DNA from: Streptomyces scabichelini
GTDB lineage: Bacteria > Actinomycetota > Actinomycetes > Streptomycetales > Streptomycetaceae
Direction of reading: 5' to 3'
Length of the DNA: 38,035 nt
Assembly (NCBI RefSeq): GCF_011045015.1
Contig: NZ_JAAKZY010000094.1
Location: 1-38,035 of the forward strand
Position 1 is the stretch's first letter, and every line of letters begins with the position of its first letter. Below, piece by piece: positions 22,510 through 29,339 of this stretch. The notes under the pieces were generated by a model, which searched no databases, was not told the DNA's origin, and worked only from the letters and a program-made list of their open reading frames with translations. The position numbers and the translations under genes are program-made.

Positions 22510-22620
22510 GATTCCGGGCCTCTCGTTCGGGATACGCCCAGCGTGCCTCCGGAGTCCCTGAAACGGCCACTCGTGTTGCGCAAACAGCAAACTGAAGCGG
22601 GAAATGGAGCGGAAGGAAAA

Positions 22621-22690
22621 CGCCGTTCCCCGAGCCCCGTAAGGGGCGCGGGGAACGGCGCGACCAGCCACAGCGAACCCGCAGCTTCGA
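22621..22690. terminator. strong hairpin terminator / inverted copy of the interspersed element
   Basis: CGCCGTTCCCC (22621-22631) pairs with GGGGAACGGCG (22650-22660), and GCCCC pairs with GGGGC inside, with a GTAA loop. The flank gcgcgaccagccacagcgaa matches the inverse of the elements at 7997 and 29131. It lies just beyond the GH6 stop and should terminate the GH5-GH6 operon. Confidence 0.82.
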
Positions 22691-22708
22691 ACCGCTGACC
22701 CAGCGGAG

Positions 22709-24415
22709 CTACAGCGCGGGGTACGCGTTCTTCATGAGCTCCTGGAACTGGGCCGAGAACCAGTGTCCTGACAGGGGCGCGTTCGGCAGCGCGCCGGACA
22801 TGTTGTTGTTGTTCCGCGGGTTGCCGGGGTACGTCGGGTCGCACATCCGGTCGAAGCCCTTGCCCTCGGTGTTGTCGATGGCGGTGCTCGAACCGTCCGA
22901 CTCACCCGGCGGCTTCATCCACACGTAGGCGTCGATGCCGGTCGCCGGCGCCGCCTGCGGGCGTTCGCCGAGGCCCGCGCCCGACTGGTTGCACCAGTTT
23001 CCGAGGTGGATGCGCCGGTCGTAACGGCCGCCGTCGACGTAGGTGTTGACGTTGGTCGTCGCGCCGGGACCGGTGGGCCGGGCCGTGCCGCCCCAGCCGT
23101 TGCGGGAGGTGTCGATCAGCATGCCGAGCTTGGAGTCGAAGCCGATCGAGACGAGGTGGTTGCGCATGGCCTGTGCGTACGACAGCTCGTCGACGTACTG
23201 GTTCCAGTCGATCCAACTCGAGGTACGGACCGAGGCGCCGCCCACGGAGTCGCTGACCTTGAAGTGGTCTTCCTTCAGGGCGCTGTAGTTGGCGGTGTTC
23301 ACGATGAAGCCGTGCACATCGGCGACGGTCGCGCCCTCGGCGGTGGCGGCCTGCTTGAAGAGGTCGGCGGAGGGCCCGAAGTTGGTGTCCCAGCCGAGCC
23401 AGCCGTGGTGTCCGGCGTCCACGTAGTTGTAGACGTTGGGCGCGTCACCGAGCTTGTTCAGCGCGTAGCCGACGCCCTTGATGTAGTTGCCGTTCGCCTT
23501 CATCGTGTCGCAGTTGGGAGTGGCGGTGGGACGCGGCGTGACGTTCGTGACCAGGTTCGGCAGCGAGTCGATCTCGACGGTCGTGACGATCCGCAGATCC
23601 GCGTACTTGGTGTCCTTGAGGATCGCCGCGATCGGGTCGATGTACTGAGTCTTGTACTTGTCGATCTCCGTCGCGCCGAGTTCGCCGTTGGAGGCGAGGG
23701 CCGAGCAGTCACGGCCAGGCAGGTTGTAGATGACGAGCTGGACGACCAGCTCGTCGGAGCCCTTCTGTGTCAGCGCCTCGTCGAGATGGTCGCGCAGGCC
23801 CATGCCGCCGTTCACGCCGTTGATCGCGGCGGTCCGGTCGAGCCACACACCTGTCGGCTGGTTGGCGATCCGGCTGCCGCCGGTCTCCGCGCGGGCCTTC
23901 GCCGCCCACTCCGGGTTCACGTACACCTTGGCGCCCGAGTACGGGTTGTCGACCTTGGGCCCTGCCGGGTCCGGCGGGTCGGTGGGGCCGCCGCCTCCGT
24001 CGACGTTGCAGGTCACGCCGTCGAGGGTGAAGGTCGTGGGCATCGCGTTGGTGCCGCTGTAAGTGCCGTTGAAGCCGAAGCTCACCGAACCGCCGGTCGC
24101 CAGCGTCCCGTTGTAGCTCTCGTTGGCGGCGGTGGCGGCGGTGCCGCTCTGGCTGAGCTTCGCGTTCCAGCCGCTGGTGATCTTCTGGTTTCCGGCGTAC
24201 GACCACTTCACGGCCCAACTCGACTTGGCCGCACTGTTGTTGGTGACGGTGACCGCGGCGGTGAAGCCGGAGTCCCACTGGTTCTGCACCTTGTAGTCCA
24301 CGGTGCAGGGGACGGCGGCCACGCCGACGTCCGGGGGCATCGCCGCGACGGCGGCGCCCGCGGTGCCGGCGACCATCGCCAGTGCCGCTAACAGTGCTGT
24401 TCTTGTACGGCTCAT
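22709..24415 (-). CDS. secreted GH6 cellobiohydrolase with N-terminal CBM2
   Basis: A 568-residue exocellulase acting from non-reducing ends of cellulose. Order: signal peptide (MSRTRTALLAALAMVAGTAG, to about residue 32); CBM2 about 36-138 (CTVDYKVQNQWDSGFTAAVT to LDGVTCNVD); short Gly/Pro linker (GGGGPTDPPDPAGP); GH6 domain from about 153. GH6 marks: IVTTVEIDSLPNLVTN, the acid-bearing YNYVDAGHHGWLGW, GMLIDTSRNGWGG, and DNTEGKGFDRMCDP near the C-terminus, which fits the exo (Cel6B-like) branch. Leu9 is encoded by TTA (plus-strand 24389-24391) within the signal peptide. It starts 12 bases after the GH5 stop with an AGGA site, so it is the second gene of a GH5-GH6 operon. Confidence 0.93.
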   Translation of the reverse strand: MSRTRTALLAALAMVAGTAGAAVAAMPPDVGVAAVPCTVDYKVQNQWDSGFTAAVTVTNNSAAKSSWAVKWSYAGNQKITSGWNAKLSQSGTAATAANESYNGTLATGGSVSFGFNGTYSGTNAMPTTFTLDGVTCNVDGGGGPTDPPDPAGPKVDNPYSGAKVYVNPEWAAKARAETGGSRIANQPTGVWLDRTAAINGVNGGMGLRDHLDEALTQKGSDELVVQLVIYNLPGRDCSALASNGELGATEIDKYKTQYIDPIAAILKDTKYADLRIVTTVEIDSLPNLVTNVTPRPTATPNCDTMKANGNYIKGVGYALNKLGDAPNVYNYVDAGHHGWLGWDTNFGPSADLFKQAATAEGATVADVHGFIVNTANYSALKEDHFKVSDSVGGASVRTSSWIDWNQYVDELSYAQAMRNHLVSIGFDSKLGMLIDTSRNGWGGTARPTGPGATTNVNTYVDGGRYDRRIHLGNWCNQSGAGLGERPQAAPATGIDAYVWMKPPGESDGSSTAIDNTEGKGFDRMCDPTYPGNPRNNNNMSGALPNAPLSGHWFSAQFQELMKNAYPAL

Positions 24416-24427
24416 GTGTGCGGGTTC

Positions 24428-25921
24428 CTATCCGTTGAGGGAGCGCAGGTGATCGCGCAGCCCGATGCCGAACGACGTGGGTGTGCCGTCGTAGTCGGAG
24501 ATGAGGGCAGGACCTGAGGTGCAGTTCCAGGTGTTCCAGGTCCAGCCGAGGTAGGACTGCTCGTGCTCGTCGAACCACCTCATGACGCGGTCGATGAAGG
24601 AGTGTGCGCAGGTGTTCTCGCCGATCTCGCCCGCCACGAGCGGCACTTGGGCGGCGACCGGGGCGAGCGTGGAGTCCCAGCAGCTCTCGTTGGAGCAGGT
24701 GTTGAAGTTGTAGACGTGCCAGGCGGCGGCGAGATTGCCCGCCGGATCGTCGGGCTTGTACGTCAGCCACTGGCTCAGGTCGTTCGAGTACGCGAGACCG
24801 CCCGCCAGGATCACGTTCCTGGCGCCGGTGTCACGTATCGCGTCGATCAGGTCCTGCATCCCGGCGACCTCGTAACCGATGCCGGGACAGGTGCCGCCGT
24901 CGCGCCAGCAGGTCCACGCCTGGGTGGCGGTGGATGTCGCACGGTCCGGGTAGGGCTCGTTGAACAGGTCGAAGACGACGGTCGGGTCGTCCTTGAAGGT
25001 GCTCGCGACCGACGCCCAGAAGGACGGTGTGTACTGCGCGTTGGGCATCGGCTTCTGGCAGCTGGCGTGCACGTCGGAGCAGCCCGCCGAGTTGCCCGTG
25101 TACTGGCCGTGGGACCAGTGCAGTTCGAGCATCGGCGTCATGCCGTTCGCCTCGACCTTGGTCACCAGGTCCTTGACGGCGGCGATGTAGTTGGCGCCGG
25201 CGTACTCGGGCTTGATGTTGGACAGACCCAGCCAGCACTCCTCGTTGAGCGGAATGCGGACCGTGTTGGCGTTCCAGTCGGCGATCGCCTTGACCGAGGC
25301 GTCGTCGACCGGGCCATCCCAGATGCCGAAGCCCTGGACGCACATGAACTCGCCGCCGGAGCGGTTGACGCCGAGCAGCCGCCGGGTGGCGCCCCTCTCG
25401 TCGACCAGCTTGTTCCCGGAGACCTTCAGCACGGGCGGGCCCACCGTCGGATCCGGCGGATCCGGCGGATCCGGCGGATCCGGCGGATCCGACGGGCCTG
25501 GCTCCGCGTCCACGTTGCACGTCGTCCCGTTGAGCTTGAACGACTTGGGCGCGGCCGTGCTCCCCGGCCCCGAGGCGAGGAACCCGGCGCTGACGCTCGC
25601 TCCCGAGCCCAGCGCTCCGTTCCAGTTCTCGTTGGCCGCGGTCACGGTCGTCCCGGACTGGGACCACTTCGCGTTCCAGCCCTGGCTGACCTTCTGTCCG
25701 CCGGCCAGGTCGAAGGAGAGACTCCAACTGCTCAGCGCGGCGGTGCTGTTGGTGAGCTTCACGGCACCCTGGAAGCCGGTGTCCCACTGGCTGGTGACGG
25801 AGTACTCCACCGTGCAAGCGGGTGCGGCTGCGGAAGCCGTACCGACCGGTGCGATCGCGGACGCCACGAGGGCGACCGCCGCACCGGCCACTAAAAGACA
25901 TAAACGCGGGGGGTGTCGCAT
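24428..25921 (-). CDS. secreted GH5 endoglucanase with N-terminal CBM2
   Basis: A 497-residue endocellulase. Signal peptide MRHPPRLCLLVAGAAVALVA to about residue 31; CBM2 about 36-137 (CTVEYSVTSQWDTGFQGAVK onward); linker EPGPSDPP then repeated PPD units; GH5 domain from about 165. Catalytic acid/base Glu in VVFDLFNEPYPD, nucleophile Glu in PLVAGEIGEN, and substrate-site LELHWSHGQY. The ATG at 25921 has AAGGAG 7 bases upstream; the long upstream open frame crosses the regulatory region. Codons 7 and 10 are both TTA (plus-strand 25901-25903 and 25892-25894), extremely rare in one signal peptide. First gene of the leftward operon; a degenerate CebR-type site lies 49 bases upstream. Confidence 0.93.
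   Translation of the reverse strand: MRHPPRLCLLVAGAAVALVASAIAPVGTASAAAPACTVEYSVTSQWDTGFQGAVKLTNSTAALSSWSLSFDLAGGQKVSQGWNAKWSQSGTTVTAANENWNGALGSGASVSAGFLASGPGSTAAPKSFKLNGTTCNVDAEPGPSDPPDPPDPPDPPDPTVGPPVLKVSGNKLVDERGATRRLLGVNRSGGEFMCVQGFGIWDGPVDDASVKAIADWNANTVRIPLNEECWLGLSNIKPEYAGANYIAAVKDLVTKVEANGMTPMLELHWSHGQYTGNSAGCSDVHASCQKPMPNAQYTPSFWASVASTFKDDPTVVFDLFNEPYPDRATSTATQAWTCWRDGGTCPGIGYEVAGMQDLIDAIRDTGARNVILAGGLAYSNDLSQWLTYKPDDPAGNLAAAWHVYNFNTCSNESCWDSTLAPVAAQVPLVAGEIGENTCAHSFIDRVMRWFDEHEQSYLGWTWNTWNCTSGPALISDYDGTPTSFGIGLRDHLRSLNG
25449..25491. repeat. 9-bp tandem repeat in the GH5 linker
   Basis: Four exact GGATCCGGC units plus a partial fifth encode the Pro-Pro-Asp linker repeats. It is likely length-variable between strains by slippage. 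Confidence 0.9.
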
Positions 25922-25969
25922 GAGCGACTCCTTGCAGCTCTGACGCGTCGTGACGGACGCGTCGACTGA

Positions 25970-25983
25970 TGGAATCGCTCCCA
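25970..25983. promoter_or_regulatory. degenerate CebR-type operator upstream of GH5
   Basis: TGGAATCGCTCCCA matches the CebR 14-mer TGGGAGCGCTCCCA at 12 of 14 positions. It lies 49 bases upstream of the GH5 start. Confidence 0.6.
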
Positions 25984-26084
25984 CTGGTGCGGATGAAGGT
26001 AGCGCCAAGTGACGGTAAAGGACAGAGGAGTCGACGCCTTTCCCGCAGATGTCCGCATCGAATCTTTTCGACTCTTCAAACACC

Positions 26085-26113
26085 TTGACCCCTCACACCC
26101 CTCTCCCCAATAT
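26085..26113 (+). promoter_or_regulatory. GH48 promoter
   Basis: TTGACC (26085-26090), exactly 17 bases, then CAATAT (26108-26113). The -10 box abuts the CebR-type operator, so a bound repressor would block initiation. Confidence 0.6.
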
Positions 26114-26126
26114 GGGAGCGCTCCCA
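26113..26126. promoter_or_regulatory. perfect CebR-type operator at the cellulase promoter
   Basis: TGGGAGCGCTCCCA is the exact 14-bp palindrome known as the binding site of CebR, the LacI-family repressor released by cello-oligosaccharides in Streptomyces. It overlaps the end of the GH48 -10 box and lies 60 bases before the start codon. CebR itself is not encoded in the window. Confidence 0.9.
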
Positions 26127-26186
26127 CTGGTTCAAGGCTTGTTGCTCCTCCCCACATCTCCGAGCCGCAAGGAGAGGAACCAGAAC

Positions 26187-29099
26187 ATGGCAGGCAGAAA
26201 GAGACGCCGTGCGCGGCGGTTATGGACTGCTGTCGCGGCGGCCCTCGCACTCCCCCTCACCACGCTGGCGACGGGTTCAACTCCCGCACAGGCGGCGGCA
26301 GTTCAGTGCAGCGTCGACTACAAGACCAATGACTGGGGTTCCGGTTTCACGGCTGATCTGACGATCACGAACCGTGGCTCGGACGCCATCGACGACTGGA
26401 CCCTGACGTACGACTACGCGGGCAACCAGAAGCTCGGCAACGGCTGGAGCGGCACCTGGTCACAGTCCGGCAAGACGGTCACGGTCAAGAGCGCCTCGTT
26501 CAACTCGAGGATCGCCGCCGGAGCCGCCGTCAGCACCGGCGCGCAGTTCACGTACAGCGGCACGAACGCCGCGCCGACCAGCTTCGCCGTCAACGGCACC
26601 ACGTGCGCCGGCGCCCACCAGCCGCCGATCACCGTGCTGACCAGCCCCGCCGCGGGCGCCGTCTACACGCAGGGCGACGCGGTGCCGCTGGCCGCCACCG
26701 CGGCGGCCGCCGACGACGCGACGATCAGCAAGGTCGAGTTCTACGACGACACGAAACTTCTCGGTACGGACACCACGTCGCCGTACACGCTCTCGGTCAA
26801 TAGCTTGACCGTGGGCAGTCATTCTATGGTGGCCAAGGCATACGACAGCCTGGGCGCCTCGGCGGACTCCACACCGGTCGGCATCACGGTCGCCTCGGGT
26901 CCCGCCGTGGTGGCCTCACCGGCCCAACTCGGCGTCCAGCAGGGCAAGACGGGCACCTTCGAGGTGAAGCTGTCGACGCAGCCGTCCTCGAATGTGACCG
27001 TGTCGACCGCCCGCACGGACGGCAACACGGGCCTGTCGGTCACCGGCGGATCGTCGCTCACCTTCACGCCGTCGAACTGGAACACGGCCCAGAAGGTGAC
27101 CATCACGGCCGACAACTCCGGCACCGGCTCGGCGACCTTCGAGTCGACGGCCGCCGGGCACGCCAAGGCCACGGTCACCGCCACCCAGCTCGCCGCGACG
27201 AAGGCGTACGACGCCCGGTTCCTGGAGCTCTACGGCAAGATCACCGATCCGGCGAACGGCTACTTCTCCCCCGAGGGCATCCCGTACCACTCGGTCGAGA
27301 CACTGATCGTCGAGGCGCCGGACAACGGCCATCAGACGACGTCGGAGGCGTACAGCTACCTGATCTGGCTGCAGGCCATGTACGGCAAGGTCACCGGCGA
27401 CTGGACCAGGTTCAACGCCGCGTGGGAGACCATGGAGAAGTTCATGATCCCCACGAAGGCGGACCAGCCGACGAACTCCTTCTACAACGCGTCCAAGCCC
27501 GCGACGTACGCGCCCGAGCTGGACACCCCCGAGGAGTACCCGGCGAAGCTCGACACCGGCGTCTCGGTCGGCTCGGACCCGATCGCCTCGGAGCTGAAGA
27601 GCGCGTACGGCACGGACGACATCTACGGCATGCACTGGCTGCAGGACGTCGACAACGTCTACGGCTACGGCAACTCGCCGGGCAAGTGCGAAGCGGGCCC
27701 GGCCGACACCGGCCCGTCGTACATCAACACCTTCCAGCGCGGCTCGCAGGAGTCGGTGTGGGAGACGGTGCCGCAGCCGACCTGTGACGCCTTCAAGTAC
27801 GGCGGCAAGAACGGGTACTTGGACTTGTTCACCGGTGACGCCTCCTACGCGAAGCAGTGGAAGTTCACCAACGCGCCGGACGCCGACGCGCGTGCCGTGC
27901 AGGCCGCCTACTGGGCCGACGTCTGGGCCGAGCAGCAGGGCAAGGGCTCCGAGGTCTCGGCGACCCTCGGCAAGGCCGCGAAGATGGGCGACTACCTGCG
28001 CTACTCCATGTACGACAAGTACTACAAGAAAGTCGGCAACTGCGTCGGTCCGTCGACGTGTCCTGCCGGCACCGGCAAGGACTCCTCGCACTACCTGATG
28101 TCCTGGTACTACTCCTGGGGCGGCGCCACCGACACCGCGGCGGGCTGGTCATGGCGCATCGGTTCCAGCCACGCCCACGGCGGCTACCAGAACCCCCTGG
28201 CCGCGTACGCGCTGAGCTCGTACGCCGACCTGAAGCCCAAGTCGGCGACGGGACAGGCGGACTGGGCCAAGTCGCTCGACCGGCAGCTTGAGTTCTACCG
28301 CTGGCTCCAGTCGGACGAGGGTGCCATCGCGGGCGGTGCCACCAACAGCTGGAAGGGCCGTTACGCGACCCCGCCGGCCGGGACGCCGACCTTCTACGGC
28401 ATGTACTACGACGAGAAGCCGGTGTACCACGACCCGCCGTCCAACCAGTGGTTCGGCTTCCAGGCGTGGTCCATGGAGCGGGTCGCCGAGTACTACCAGC
28501 AGACGGGTGACGCGGACGCCAAGGCCGTCCTCGACAAGTGGGTCGACTGGGCACTGGCCAACACCACGGTCAACCCCGACGGCACCTTCCGCATCCCGAA
28601 CACGCTCCAGTGGTCGGGCGCCCCCGACACCTGGAACGCCTCAAGTCCCGGCGCCAACAGCGGACTTCACGTCACCGTCGCCGACTACACCAACGACGTC
28701 GGTGTCGCCGCCGCATACGCCAAGACCCTGACGTACTACGCCGACAAGTCCGGTGACACCCAGGCGAAGACCACGGCGAAGGCACTGCTCGACGGCATGT
28801 GGGCGAACAACCAGGACGCGCTGGGCATCGCGGTCCCGGAGACCCGCGCCGACTACAACCGCTTCGACGACGCGGTGGTCGTCCCGAACGGCTGGACCGG
28901 GAAGATGCCGAACGGCGACACGATCGACTCGTCGTCCACCTTCGACTCGATCCGTTCCTTCTACAAGAACGACCCGGCGTTTTCGAAGATCGAGAGCTAT
29001 CTCGCGGGCGGCGCCGCGCCCACGTTCACGTACCACCGGTTCTGGGCCCAGGCGGACATAGCCCTCGCCATGGGCTCGTACGCGGAGCTACTCGAATAG
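26187..29099 (+). CDS. secreted GH48 reducing-end cellobiohydrolase, CBM2 and two Ig-like domains
   Basis: A 970-residue processive exocellulase working from reducing ends. Order: signal peptide (MAGRKRRRARRLWTAVAAAL, to about residue 37); CBM2 about 38-142 (CSVDYKTNDWGSGFTADLTI onward); Ig-like domain about 146-232 (PPITVLTSPAAGAVYTQGD, KVEFYDDTKLLGTDTTSPYT); second beta-sandwich about 236-330 (SLTFTPSNWNTAQKVTITAD); GH48 about 333-970. The GH48 start is YDARFLELYGKITDPANGYF, and the catalytic acid Glu is probably in GHQTTSEAYSYLIWLQAMYG. It is a full-length domain. Leu12 is TTA (26220-26222) in the signal peptide. AAGGAGAGG lies about 10 bases before the ATG. It is divergent from GH5-GH6, under the CebR-type operator. 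Confidence 0.95.
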   Translation: MAGRKRRRARRLWTAVAAALALPLTTLATGSTPAQAAAVQCSVDYKTNDWGSGFTADLTITNRGSDAIDDWTLTYDYAGNQKLGNGWSGTWSQSGKTVTVKSASFNSRIAAGAAVSTGAQFTYSGTNAAPTSFAVNGTTCAGAHQPPITVLTSPAAGAVYTQGDAVPLAATAAAADDATISKVEFYDDTKLLGTDTTSPYTLSVNSLTVGSHSMVAKAYDSLGASADSTPVGITVASGPAVVASPAQLGVQQGKTGTFEVKLSTQPSSNVTVSTARTDGNTGLSVTGGSSLTFTPSNWNTAQKVTITADNSGTGSATFESTAAGHAKATVTATQLAATKAYDARFLELYGKITDPANGYFSPEGIPYHSVETLIVEAPDNGHQTTSEAYSYLIWLQAMYGKVTGDWTRFNAAWETMEKFMIPTKADQPTNSFYNASKPATYAPELDTPEEYPAKLDTGVSVGSDPIASELKSAYGTDDIYGMHWLQDVDNVYGYGNSPGKCEAGPADTGPSYINTFQRGSQESVWETVPQPTCDAFKYGGKNGYLDLFTGDASYAKQWKFTNAPDADARAVQAAYWADVWAEQQGKGSEVSATLGKAAKMGDYLRYSMYDKYYKKVGNCVGPSTCPAGTGKDSSHYLMSWYYSWGGATDTAAGWSWRIGSSHAHGGYQNPLAAYALSSYADLKPKSATGQADWAKSLDRQLEFYRWLQSDEGAIAGGATNSWKGRYATPPAGTPTFYGMYYDEKPVYHDPPSNQWFGFQAWSMERVAEYYQQTGDADAKAVLDKWVDWALANTTVNPDGTFRIPNTLQWSGAPDTWNASSPGANSGLHVTVADYTNDVGVAAAYAKTLTYYADKSGDTQAKTTAKALLDGMWANNQDALGIAVPETRADYNRFDDAVVVPNGWTGKMPNGDTIDSSSTFDSIRSFYKNDPAFSKIESYLAGGAAPTFTYHRFWAQADIALAMGSYAELLE

Positions 29100-29130
29100 C
29101 CCCCGCCAAGCGCTCCGCGTGGAGGGCGGT

Positions 29131-29205
29131 ACTTCGGCTGCGGGCCGTGTGTGGCTGGTCGCGCAGTTCCCCGCGCCCTAAGGGGCGCGGGTGCAGCACC
29201 GCCGT
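29131..29205. repeat. interspersed hairpin element / terminator after GH48
   Basis: tgcgggccgtgtgtggctgg, tcgcgcagttccccgcg, then CCGCGCCC-TAAG-GGGCGCGG (29171-29190, 8-bp stem). Nearly the same as the element at 7997-8075. It lies 30-100 bases after the GH48 stop, within the 240-base gap to GH74, which otherwise shows no gene. Confidence 0.78.
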
Positions 29206-29339
29206 TTCGCCGGAGCCGCTTGAGCTCCGCGTACAGGGCCCTGACGTGAAGGGCCCAAGGCCGGGCGGGCCGCCTCCTGACGGGGGCCCGCCCGGCCGTC
29301 TCGCCTTTCCATCCCCCGCTTTCGGAGAGGACCCCCACC

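Noticed and set aside
25449..25491. Tandem GGATCCGGC units as a CRISPR or regulatory array
   Set aside because: They lie in frame inside the GH5 gene and encode a Pro-Pro-Asp linker; there are no spacers.
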